Origin: Nocardioides panzhihuensis
Lineage (GTDB): Bacteria; Actinomycetota; Actinomycetes; Propionibacteriales; Nocardioidaceae
Assembly (NCBI RefSeq): GCF_013408335.1
Contig: NZ_JACBZR010000001.1
Span: forward strand, 5,853,501-5,917,500
Direction: 5' to 3'
Length of the DNA stretch: 64,000 nt
Part shown: in pieces, positions 51,063 through 59,327 of the stretch
Layout of the letters: the number at the start of each line of letters is the position of its first letter
Numbering within the stretch: position 1 is the stretch's first letter
The notes under the pieces: model-generated
Seen by the model: the letters and a program-made list of their open reading frames with translations, nothing else
What the model was told of the DNA's origin: nothing
The model's database searches: none
Translations under genes and position numbers: made by a program

Positions 51063-51967
51063 GTCGGCTGACGCGAGAGTCGGCGGCCGGGCGCGCCTAC
51101 TTGGATCTGCAGAACCGCGCGCGTCGCGAGAAGCGGCGAACCCAGGACCTGTTGACGATGTATGTCGTGGAGCGATGGCTGGCCAGGATGAGCACATCGC
51201 CGTACGCCGATGACTTCGTCCTCAAGGGCGGGATGCTTCTGGCGAGTTTCGGGAGCCGACGCCCGACCACCGATGCGGACGCACTGGCTCGGAACATGCC
51301 GGCCGACGAGAGCGCCGTCGCAGCCCGGGTCGTCGAGATCGCAAGTCTCGCCGACCCGGACGACGGAGTCGTCTACCTGACCGAGACCGTCAAGGCGGCG
51401 ATGATCCGAGACGACGCGCTCTACTCCGGCGTCCGCGTGACCATGGACGCGACGCTGGGCACGGCGCAGCTGAAGCTCAAGCTGGACATCAACTTCGGCG
51501 ATCCAGTGACACCGGAGCCGTCAGTCGTCGAACTGCCTGCGCTGCGACCAGGCGCGGCGCCGGTGCGGATACTGGGGTATCCGATCGCGACCGTGCTGGC
51601 GGAGAAGATCTCGACCGCGATCGACCTCGGGCCGGCGAGCACAAGAGTGCGGGACTGGGCCGACATCTACACCCTGGTCACGACCCATGACCTCGACGGT
51701 GCCGAGGTGAGCGCGGCGGTGGCGGCCACCATGAACTTTCGAGGCGTCGTCGTCAGATCGATGTCTGAGGCGATCGGTGACCTCGTGAAGGTCCGGGCCT
51801 CAGCGTACGTCGCGTATCGACGCGGGCTCGGCGCCGATGGCGAGCATCTCCCCGCGACATTCGAGGAAGTAGTGGAGATGGCGGTCCGGTTCGCCGACCC
51901 GGTGCTGAGTGCCGAAACTCCCAGTATCGCCGCGCGTTGGCGGGCAGGGGCCCGAACGTGGTCCTGA
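51059..51967 (+). CDS. abiEii: AbiEii-type nucleotidyltransferase toxin
   Basis: 302 residues. Nucleotidyltransferase motifs of the AbiEii/AbiGii (DUF1814) family: DDFVLKGGMLLASFGSRRPT then DADALA (K-G-G and the D-x-D metal site), LKLKLDINFGDP (third Asp), and GYPIATVLAEKISTAIDLG with RVRDWADIYTL. These toxins block growth by modifying tRNA or binding GTP, giving phage defence by growth arrest. All the motifs are present, so it is probably functional. It marks the accessory nature of this element. Confidence 0.85.
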   Translation: MSRLTRESAAGRAYLDLQNRARREKRRTQDLLTMYVVERWLARMSTSPYADDFVLKGGMLLASFGSRRPTTDADALARNMPADESAVAARVVEIASLADPDDGVVYLTETVKAAMIRDDALYSGVRVTMDATLGTAQLKLKLDINFGDPVTPEPSVVELPALRPGAAPVRILGYPIATVLAEKISTAIDLGPASTRVRDWADIYTLVTTHDLDGAEVSAAVAATMNFRGVVVRSMSEAIGDLVKVRASAYVAYRRGLGADGEHLPATFEEVVEMAVRFADPVLSAETPSIAARWRAGARTWS

Positions 51968-52158
51968 ACTCCGCGAATACTCCGCGAAAACCCCTTCGAG
52001 AGGCCTCGAGATCGCGCGAGGTGACGAGGTAATGTGGACCTCGTCATCGACATCGATGACGGATGTTCGCCCAGGTCAAACGGAGGTTTCTCCGAAGCTG
52101 GCCGAAGAGTCTCGAGAGATTCGGCGCCCGACGAAGGCCGCCAGGCACCAAGAGAAGG

Positions 52159-52188
52159 CCAGGGGTTCGAATCCCCTCAGCTCCACCA
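52159..52188 (+). other. 3' end of a tRNA gene (candidate attachment site)
   Basis: The sequence CCAGGGGTTCGAATCCCC then TCAGCTCCACCA is a T-arm with GTTCGAATC loop, the 3' half of an acceptor stem and an encoded CCA. Nothing upstream can form the matching anticodon and D arms. Such isolated tRNA 3' ends form when an element integrates into a tRNA gene and rebuilds it at the other end. It resembles the end of an actinobacterial tRNA-Ala, but the identity is uncertain. Confidence 0.65.
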
Positions 52189-52191
52189 CCT

Positions 52192-52239
52192 GAAACCCGG
52201 TTCTGACCTGCATCTTCACCGCAGCGAAGGCCGGGTTTC
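52192..52239 (+). terminator. terminator downstream of the tRNA fragment
   Basis: The inverted repeat GAAACCCGG (52192-52200) and CCGGGTTTC (52231-52239) has a 30-base loop followed by TTAGTTG. It probably ended the original tRNA transcript. Confidence 0.5.
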
Positions 52240-52371
52240 TTAGTTGAGTAGTCGCCGGTCTCCTCGTCTTGTTGCCCCCCGATTCCCTCCGAGGTCTGGT
52301 TCAGTACGATCCTGGCGGTCCCGCTTCGCTCATTCGAGCGATACGCGGCAAGCAGAGGAGCAGGTGCGCAG

Positions 52372-52947
52372 ATGATCGGTACGCCGGGGGATGTCGGTCG
52401 TGGGCTGCAGCACCTGGGCCACCCACGGGTCTGGGGTGCGGTGATCGGGGCGGTCGGCGGCAGCGTCTTCGTCCATGCGAACCGTGTCGAGCTGCCGGCC
52501 GCTGTGTCGATGGGAGCACTGGTCGCCTGGGCCGGTGCGCTCGCAGTCTTCGTGTGGGCGGTGCTCATCACGCTTCGGCTGTTCGCGCCGCTCGAGCCTC
52601 TACCGCGCAGCGCGGCCTGGGTGTACTTCGGCAGCGTCGCCGGCATGTTGGTGGGGATCCAGCTGGGGCGGCTGGCGCTGGAAGCGATCGGGCGCGTCGA
52701 CGTCTTTTCCGGGGTCATCGTGCTGGCGGTCGGACTGCACTTCCTTCCCTTCGCGCGTGCCTTCGACACCCCCATGTTCACCCGGCTCGGGCTCCTGATG
52801 GCCGGGCTCGGCGTGGCCGGGCTCGTCCTCGGGCTGGTGTGGACGGGGACGGCGGCTGCTGCCGCGGCCGTGGTCACCGGAGTGGTGATGCTTCTCGTCA
52901 TCTCGCAGGACGCATGGAGTGGTCGACCCGGCCTTGTTCGTGCCTGA
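52372..52947 (+). CDS. hypothetical multi-pass membrane protein
   Basis: 191 residues with about six hydrophobic segments (for example WGAVIGAVGGSVFV, LVAWAGALAVFVWAVLITLR, GLLMAGLGVAGLVLGLVW). I do not recognise a named family. It ends 25 bp before the start of mycothione reductase and may be cotranscribed. No catalytic motif is visible. Its position just beyond the tRNA fragment places it in the core chromosome. Confidence 0.7.
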   Translation: MIGTPGDVGRGLQHLGHPRVWGAVIGAVGGSVFVHANRVELPAAVSMGALVAWAGALAVFVWAVLITLRLFAPLEPLPRSAAWVYFGSVAGMLVGIQLGRLALEAIGRVDVFSGVIVLAVGLHFLPFARAFDTPMFTRLGLLMAGLGVAGLVLGLVWTGTAAAAAAVVTGVVMLLVISQDAWSGRPGLVRA

Positions 52948-52972
52948 GCGTTCCTCCGGCGATGATGGGGGC

Positions 52973-54376
52973 ATGCGACATGTCGACTTGGTGATCATCG
53001 GTTCCGGCTCGGGCAACGCCATCGTCGATGAGCGGTTCGACGACTGGGAGGTGGTGTACCTCGAGAAGGGCGTCGGATCCCGAGACTCGTACGGCGGCAC
53101 CTGCCTCAACGTCGGTTGCATCCCGACCAAGATGCTGGTGCACACCGCCGATGTGGCCGGGGCCCCGGTTGAAGCGCGGCGACTCGGCGTCGACCTCTCC
53201 TTGAACGATGCGGACTGGCCGCGGATCCGCGACCGTATCTTCGGACGGATCGACCCGATCGCCGACGGCGGTCAGAAGTACCGGCAGACCGGCCGGCCCA
53301 ACACGAGTCTGCTGACCGGCACTGCGCGGTTCACCGGCCCGAAGCAGCTGACCGTCATCGATGCCGAGACCGACGAGGTCACGGCGCTCAGCGCCGACCA
53401 GATCGTGATCGCCGCAGGCGGCCGCCCGGCCGTTCCCGACGTCCCGGGGCTGGCCGAGAGCGGGTTCCACACCAGCGATTCGGTGATGCGGCTGGAGCAG
53501 CTGCCGACGAGCATGGTGATCTTGGGCAGCGGCTTCATCGCCGTGGAGATGGCCCACATCTTCGCCTCTCTCGGCGTGAAGGTCACCGTCGTGGCCCGCT
53601 CCGGACAGCTGCTGCGTCAGCTGGACCGCGATGTCGCGCGCCAGTTCACCGAGATCGCGGGTGGGCGTTGGGACGTACGTCTGAACCGCGCGATCCGACG
53701 AGTTGACCGCGACGGTGACCGGGTTCGGGTGTTCCTCGACGCTCACGACGGCGAGGAGCGCCTCGAGGCGGACGTGCTGCTGGTCGCGACCGGGCGGGTG
53801 CCCAACAGCGACCTGATCGAGGCCGAGGTCGGAGGGCTCGAGCTCACCGGCGGTGGCCGGATCGTGGTCGACGAGACCCAAGCCACGACGGCCCCGGGCG
53901 TGTGGGCCTTGGGCGACATCAGCTCGCCCCACCAGCTCAAGCACGTGGCCAACCGCGAGGCTCGCACCGTGGCGCACAACCTGCTCCACCCGAAGGACCT
54001 GATCCGCACCGACCACCGCTACGTGCCGTACGCCGTGTTCACCGAACCGCGGATCGCGTCGGTCGGGCTGACCGAGCAGCAGGCCGAAGTCGACGGCATC
54101 GAGTACGTCACCTCGACCCAGGAGTACGCCGGCATCGCCTACGGCTGGGCGATGGAGGACACCACGGGGTTCGCCAAGCTGCTTGCCGACCCGAACACCG
54201 GCTTGCTCCTGGGCGCGCACATCATGGGGCCCGAAGCGCCGACGTTGATCCAGCCGCTGATCCAGGCGATGCAGTTCGGCCTCGATGCCCGGACAATGGC
54301 ACGCGACCAGTACTGGATCCATCCGGCGATGCCCGAGCTCATCGAGAACGCGCTGCTGGCACTGCCGCTGGCGTGA
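52973..54376 (+). CDS. mtr: mycothione reductase
   Basis: 467 residues from the ATG at 52973. FAD motif VDLVIIGSGSGNAIVDERFD, the redox disulfide GGTCLNVGCIPTK, NAD(P)H motif VILGSGFIAVEMAHIFASLG, the second FAD element GVWALGDISSPHQLKHVA and the dimer-interface His-Glu (YWIHPAMPELIENAL) are present. It reduces oxidised mycothiol with NADPH and is specific to actinobacteria. Length and motifs match Mtr rather than lipoamide or glutathione reductase (short GSGSGNAI N-terminus). Confidence 0.93.
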   Translation: MRHVDLVIIGSGSGNAIVDERFDDWEVVYLEKGVGSRDSYGGTCLNVGCIPTKMLVHTADVAGAPVEARRLGVDLSLNDADWPRIRDRIFGRIDPIADGGQKYRQTGRPNTSLLTGTARFTGPKQLTVIDAETDEVTALSADQIVIAAGGRPAVPDVPGLAESGFHTSDSVMRLEQLPTSMVILGSGFIAVEMAHIFASLGVKVTVVARSGQLLRQLDRDVARQFTEIAGGRWDVRLNRAIRRVDRDGDRVRVFLDAHDGEERLEADVLLVATGRVPNSDLIEAEVGGLELTGGGRIVVDETQATTAPGVWALGDISSPHQLKHVANREARTVAHNLLHPKDLIRTDHRYVPYAVFTEPRIASVGLTEQQAEVDGIEYVTSTQEYAGIAYGWAMEDTTGFAKLLADPNTGLLLGAHIMGPEAPTLIQPLIQAMQFGLDARTMARDQYWIHPAMPELIENALLALPLA

Positions 54377-54411
54377 CCGCCGGCCGGACGGGCGGACCAT
54401 ATGCTGTCGCC

Positions 54412-55431
54412 ATGTCGGCGCGTCTATGGGTTCTCAAGCTGGAGCGAGCTTGGGACGCGGCAAGGCTCCGCCGGGCGGGATCGAGGGTGCCGTCGGACTT
54501 CCGGATCGTGTGCTACGGCGGTCACGGGAGCGCCGAGGGGGTCGTCGTGCGCGGCCGGGTCGTCGACGATCCGCCGCCCCCGGCGGCCGTCGAGGGCGAG
54601 GGTGCGGTCGCCGCCGTACGCCGTATGGTCCGCCACTTCGTGACCGACGAGCTTCCGGGTGTGCCGCTGCGGATCACCGTGGGCGACGCCGCGGTCGACG
54701 CGGTCACCGACGACGAGGGCTACTTCGTGGCGCGACTGCATCCCAGCCCCGACACGCTGGAGGCCCCGTGGGCCCGCGGCACCGTTGAGCTGGCCGGCGA
54801 GTACCGCGGCCTGGCCGGCGTCCATCAGGTCCCGGTGGAGGTCTGCGTTCCTGCCGAGGAGGCGCGGTTCGGCGTTATCTCCGACATCGACGACACGATC
54901 CTCGAGACCGGGGTGCAGCGCGTCGGACGGATGGTGCGTCAGACCCTCACCGGGTCGGCGCTCACGCGCACACCGTTCCCGGGCGCGCCCGAGCTCTACC
55001 GCGACCTGGCCGCCGGCGTGAACCCGGTGTTCTACATCTCCTCCAGCCCGTGGAACCTGCACTCGTTCCTGAGCGCCTTCGTACGCCACCGCGACTTCCC
55101 CCGCGGACCGCTCCTGCTGCGCGACCTGCTCGGTCGAGCCGCCGGTCGGGAGCCCAAGACGGCGCGCATCGACGAGGTCCTCGCGCTCCACCCCGGGCTA
55201 CGGTTCGTCCTCCTCGGCGACTCCGGTGAGCACGACCCGCAGACCTACGTCGACACCGTCCGCCGTCATCCCGGGCGGATCCTCGCGGTCTACATCCGCG
55301 AGGTGCGGCTCGACCCTCACGACGGGCGGGTCGAGCGCGTGTGGAGCGGGATGGGCGACGACGTACCTCTGGTGCTCGTCGCCGACAGCGAGGCAGTACG
55401 ACGTCACGCCACAGGTCTCGGCCTCCTCTGA
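54412..55431 (+). CDS. App1-family phosphatidate phosphatase (DUF2183)
   Basis: 339 residues. The C-terminal catalytic part has the HAD-like motif FGVISDIDDTILETG (D-x-D-x-T), VFYISSSPWNLHSFL and LLGDSGEHDPQTY, matching App1 proteins, which dephosphorylate phosphatidate. The N-terminal 130 residues hold a beta-rich domain (VTDDEGYFVARLHPSPDTLE). It begins 35 bp after mtr. A lipid phosphate is the likely substrate. Confidence 0.87.
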   Translation: MSARLWVLKLERAWDAARLRRAGSRVPSDFRIVCYGGHGSAEGVVVRGRVVDDPPPPAAVEGEGAVAAVRRMVRHFVTDELPGVPLRITVGDAAVDAVTDDEGYFVARLHPSPDTLEAPWARGTVELAGEYRGLAGVHQVPVEVCVPAEEARFGVISDIDDTILETGVQRVGRMVRQTLTGSALTRTPFPGAPELYRDLAAGVNPVFYISSSPWNLHSFLSAFVRHRDFPRGPLLLRDLLGRAAGREPKTARIDEVLALHPGLRFVLLGDSGEHDPQTYVDTVRRHPGRILAVYIREVRLDPHDGRVERVWSGMGDDVPLVLVADSEAVRRHATGLGLL

Positions 55432-55508
55432 GGGACCGCATCACGAGTCGATCGCGCTGTTCATCGCCGAGTGGTGCGGGGTCGCGGACAAGGCGTGACC
55501 GCCTGTTC

Positions 55509-55973
55509 CTAGTCCGTGAAGTGGCGGACGAGGCGCCGGTGCCGATGGGCGAAGAGCTGCCGGATCACTGGCTCCAGAGGACTCGCCAGCATCGCGAGCC
55601 GTGGCTCGAAGCCGACGACGTCGGTCACCTCCGTGTGGCCGGCGTCGACGGCGTGGAGCTCACGACGGTGCGTCCAGCTGCGCATCGACCCCATCGTCGA
55701 GACCTCCTGGAAGTGAGAACGGGGCACGAGCTCGGTGACCATCAGGTCGTCGTAGTCGAGGGGCAGGAACCCGAGGTAGAAGAGCCAGGACCTGCCCAGC
55801 GGCACCCCGAGCGGCACGGTGTCCATCGCGGTGTCCCGGATGCCCGCCGGAGCCCGCATCCGCATCACCGGCATGAGCTCGTCGTTGATCCCCTCGAAGT
55901 CGGTCACCCGTTGCCAGACCGCGTCGAGCGGGGCCGAGATCGTCGAGGTCTGCCGGACGGTGCGCTCGCTCAT
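55509..55973 (-). CDS. SRPBCC (START-like) family protein
   Basis: 154 residues. The start TSTISAPLDAVWQRVTDFEG and the final helix LEPVIRQLFAHRHRRLVRHF are typical of the SRPBCC/polyketide-cyclase fold, which binds hydrophobic ligands in a cavity. A ligand or reaction cannot be named. It is transcribed alone on the minus strand, convergent with the App1 gene and divergent from the synthetase at 56151. Confidence 0.8.
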   Translation of the reverse strand: MSERTVRQTSTISAPLDAVWQRVTDFEGINDELMPVMRMRAPAGIRDTAMDTVPLGVPLGRSWLFYLGFLPLDYDDLMVTELVPRSHFQEVSTMGSMRSWTHRRELHAVDAGHTEVTDVVGFEPRLAMLASPLEPVIRQLFAHRHRRLVRHFTD

Positions 55974-56150
55974 GGTGGCCAGTCAACACGGCCGAAGGGC
56001 CGAGATCATCCGACCACGGTCGCAATCCCTGCCGGCTGCGGTCGGGCCAGCGGGACGGAAACCTGGCTTGCCGAGCAAGGTGTGTGGTGATGTGTGGCCG
56101 ACCACATCAGCACGGCTGCTGAGTCGACCTGATTCACGAAGGGGCCACAC

Positions 56151-58289
56151 ATGCGATCCGACGACTCCGCCCCGCCCGTCGACCTGATCCGGCATCTGTT
56201 CGCAGCGCGCAGCATCGCGATCGTGGGCGCGTCGTCCAACGGCCTCAAGGCAGCGGGTCGTACGTTGCGCTACCTCCAGATGCACGGTTTCCAGGGTGAG
56301 ATCTACCCGGTCAACCCACGCCGGGGCGAGGTCCAGGGCCTGCGTTGCTATGCCGCTCTGAGCGAGCTCCCCACCGTCCCAGAGCTGGCTGTCGTCGTGC
56401 TCCAGGCCTCCGAGGTGGCGCCGGCCATCGCCGAGTGCGGCGAGCTCGGTGTGCCTGTCGTGATCGTGTTCGCGTCCGGCTTCGCTGAGATCGGACCCGA
56501 GGGCGCTGCCCTCCAGGACGAGGTCGCGGAGGTCGCGCGCCGCTACGGGGTCCGGGTTCTGGGCCCGAACTGCAACGGGGTGATCGGCGCCGCGGACGGT
56601 GTCACGGCGACCTTCATGACCGGGATCGACGACGAGTCGCTCGTGCTGCGCGACGACGGCATCGCATTTGTCACGCAGAGCGGGGCGATGGGTGCCTTCA
56701 TCCTGACCGAGGCACAGATGTCGGGCATCGGTCTCGGCCGGTTCGTCAGCACCGGCAACGAGATGGACATCTCGCTCTCCGAGGTGATCGAGGGCCTCGT
56801 CCAGGACGACACCACCAAGGTCGTCCTCGGGTACGTCGAGGGAGTACGTGCCCCGCAGCGACTCCGTCAGGCGTTGGCAGCCGCCCGGACGAACGGTGTT
56901 CCGGTGTGCCTGATGAAGGTCGGCCGCTCCCAGGCAGGCGCAGCCGCGGCCGCGTCCCACACCGGTGCGCTGGCCGGCGCCGACGTCGTCTTCGACGGAC
57001 TGCTCGCCCAGTACGACGCGGTGCGCGCCCACGACGTGGACCACCTGCTCGACCTAGGTCGGGTGTTCGGGCTGAGCGCTCGGCCGAAGGGCGGCCGACT
57101 GACCGTGATCACGCTGTCGGGCGGGGCCGGAGTGCTGATGGCCGACGCCATCGAGGACTACGGCCTCAGCCTCGCATCCTGGGATCGTGCCTGGTCGGAG
57201 CGGATGGGTGCGGTGCTGCCGGCCTTCGCGTCGGTGCGCAACCCGATCGACGTCACCGGCGCGCTGGTGACCGATCCCGAGCTGCTCCGCAAGGCCCTCG
57301 ACGTCGCCATCGAGCACCCCGACACCGACATCATCACGGTGCTTGTGGGCAACATGCAGCGTCAGGAAGACCAGGTCTGCGAGATCGTGGAGTCGGCCGC
57401 AGCGCGCACCGACAGGCCCATCGTCACCGTGTGGGTCGGCGGCACCGGCCGTGCCGTACCTCGCCTGGCGCGCTCCGGCCTGGTCGGGTTCACCGAGCCG
57501 GTCCGGGCGATCCGGGCGTTGTCTTCGCTCGTCCGGTTCTGGGCTCCTGCCGAGCCCACGCCGGCCACCTCTGCGGCGGACCCGCAGGTCGAGTCGTCGC
57601 CTGACCGGGTAGTCGTCGACGAGGTCGAGGCCAAGCGGCTGCTCGCTGCCCATGGTGTGCCCGTCGTCGGCGAGGACGAGGTCCTGACGGCCGACGAGGC
57701 CGCGGCGGCGGCAACGCGGCTCGGCTTCCCAGCGGTCGTGAAGCTCCTGTCGACCGAGGTCGCACACAAGTCGGATCTGGGGCTGGTGCAGGTCGGGCTG
57801 GCCGATGCGGGTCAGGTGCGCGCCGCTGCGGAACGGATCCTCGTGGCCGCCGAGGAGCACGGCGTGACCGATCGTCGCCTGGTCGTCCAGCCGATGATCT
57901 CCTCGGAGACCGAGCTGATCCTCGGTATGCGCCGGGACCCGGTGTTCGGGCCGGTGGTGGTGCTGGGGATCGGCGGTGTGCTGACCGAGATCGCCGCCGA
58001 CGTCCAGGTGCGACTGCCGCCGCTGACCACGGACGATGCGCACGCCATGATGAACCGGCTGCGTCACGCCGAGCTCCTCGACGGTCCGCGCGGACGGGTC
58101 GCCGTCGACCGGGATGCCCTCGCAGCCGCGGTGGTGAGCTTCTCGGACCTCGTCCTGCACGAGACCGCCGACCTGGAGTCGCTCGAGATCAACCCGCTGC
58201 TCATCGATGATGCGGGGCGGCCGGTCGCCGTCGACGCGCTGCTCGTCCGGAGCTCGTCAGGACTTCTTGGCCGGGGCGCCCTTCGGTGA
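56151..58289 (+). CDS. NDP-forming acyl-CoA synthetase (acetate-CoA ligase family)
   Basis: 712 residues. The CoA-binding domain (ARSIAIVGASSNGLKAAGRT) is followed by succinyl-CoA synthetase-like flavodoxin domains containing the phospho-His loop KVGRSQAGAAAAASHTGALA and SGGAGVLMADAIEDYG. The C-terminal ATP-grasp_5 domain reads GFPAVVKLLSTEVAHKSDLG then VLGIGGVLTEIAADV. It interconverts an acid, CoA and ATP with acyl-CoA and ADP. The substrate is not defined by sequence. Its last 33 bp overlap the symporter gene on the other strand. Confidence 0.9.
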   Translation: MRSDDSAPPVDLIRHLFAARSIAIVGASSNGLKAAGRTLRYLQMHGFQGEIYPVNPRRGEVQGLRCYAALSELPTVPELAVVVLQASEVAPAIAECGELGVPVVIVFASGFAEIGPEGAALQDEVAEVARRYGVRVLGPNCNGVIGAADGVTATFMTGIDDESLVLRDDGIAFVTQSGAMGAFILTEAQMSGIGLGRFVSTGNEMDISLSEVIEGLVQDDTTKVVLGYVEGVRAPQRLRQALAAARTNGVPVCLMKVGRSQAGAAAAASHTGALAGADVVFDGLLAQYDAVRAHDVDHLLDLGRVFGLSARPKGGRLTVITLSGGAGVLMADAIEDYGLSLASWDRAWSERMGAVLPAFASVRNPIDVTGALVTDPELLRKALDVAIEHPDTDIITVLVGNMQRQEDQVCEIVESAAARTDRPIVTVWVGGTGRAVPRLARSGLVGFTEPVRAIRALSSLVRFWAPAEPTPATSAADPQVESSPDRVVVDEVEAKRLLAAHGVPVVGEDEVLTADEAAAAATRLGFPAVVKLLSTEVAHKSDLGLVQVGLADAGQVRAAAERILVAAEEHGVTDRRLVVQPMISSETELILGMRRDPVFGPVVVLGIGGVLTEIAADVQVRLPPLTTDDAHAMMNRLRHAELLDGPRGRVAVDRDALAAAVVSFSDLVLHETADLESLEINPLLIDDAGRPVAVDALLVRSSSGLLGRGALR

Positions 58290-59231
58290 GGTGGCGTCAT
58301 CCCCCTCGACGGGACGACGCGACCAGTAGCTCGCCAGGGTCGACCCGGACACGTTGTGCCACACCGAGAAGATCGCGGCAGGCAGCGCGGCCGCGGGGGA
58401 GAAGTGGACGGTCGCGAGGGCGGCGGCGAGGCCGGAGTTCTGCATGCCCACCTCGATGCTGAGGGCGCGCCGGCTCGAGATCGGCATGCCGCAGACCCGC
58501 CCGACTGCGTACCCCAGTGCCAGGCCGGCGACGTTGTGCAGGACCACGGCGAGCACGATCAGGAGGCCGACGGAGAGCAGGGTCGATGCGCTTCCGGCGA
58601 CGACGGCGAGGACCACCGCGGTGATACCGGCGACCGAGATCAGCGGGAGCACGTCGATGATCCGCTCGATGAGACGAGGGAACAGCAGCCGGAGCACCAG
58701 ACCGAGCAGCACCGGGACGAGCACGATCTTCACGATCGAGACGAACAGGTCGCTCGCGGAGACGGGAAGATCCTCACCGATCAGCAGCAGGACGAGGAGG
58801 GGCGTCAGCACCGGCGCGAGCAGCGTCGACACGGACGTCATGGCCACCGACAGCGCAGTGTCGCCACGAGCCAGGAACACCATGACGTTGGACGCGGTGC
58901 CACCCGGTGCGCAGCCGACCAGGATCATGCCGGCGGTCAGCACCGCGGAGAGGCCGAGCCCGTTGGCGATGCCCCAGCCGAGCAGGGGCATCACCGTGAA
59001 CTGAGCCGCGACGCCCAGCAGCAGAGCCCAGGGCCGCCGACCGATGATCGCGAAGTCGCGCGGCCTGAGCGTCATGCCCATCCCGAGCATGATGATCTGG
59101 AGGAGCAGAGGCACCTGCGCCGCCCACCCGTCGAAGGTGCTGGGGGTGGCCAGTGCGATGGCGCCGGCGACCAGGACGATCAAGGCGAACCAACGCCCCA
59201 CGAAGGCGCTGATCTGTCGGACTGTGTTCAT
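58257..59231 (-). CDS. bile acid:sodium symporter (BASS) family transporter
   Basis: 324 residues with nine or ten membrane helices. The signature stretches LVGCAPGGTASNVMVFLARG and LSIEVGMQNSGLAAALATVH are the Na+-binding crossover motifs of the BASS fold. It imports an organic anion with sodium. The C-terminal tail is polar. Substrates in actinobacteria include pantoate, oxoacids and steroids, so the true one is open. Confidence 0.9.
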   Translation of the reverse strand: MNTVRQISAFVGRWFALIVLVAGAIALATPSTFDGWAAQVPLLLQIIMLGMGMTLRPRDFAIIGRRPWALLLGVAAQFTVMPLLGWGIANGLGLSAVLTAGMILVGCAPGGTASNVMVFLARGDTALSVAMTSVSTLLAPVLTPLLVLLLIGEDLPVSASDLFVSIVKIVLVPVLLGLVLRLLFPRLIERIIDVLPLISVAGITAVVLAVVAGSASTLLSVGLLIVLAVVLHNVAGLALGYAVGRVCGMPISSRRALSIEVGMQNSGLAAALATVHFSPAAALPAAIFSVWHNVSGSTLASYWSRRPVEGDDATSPKGAPAKKS

Positions 59232-59327
59232 GCTGTTCCCTCCACGATCGGTACGGGGCGACCCGATGCCCCGCCCACTGCGAGATCCTCGCAGGAGTCG
59301 CGCGACGGGCGGGGCCGGGGGACCGGG

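Noticed and set aside
52060..52188. A complete tRNA gene ending at the CCA
   Set aside because: Upstream sequence cannot form the matching acceptor, D and anticodon arms; only the 3' portion is present.
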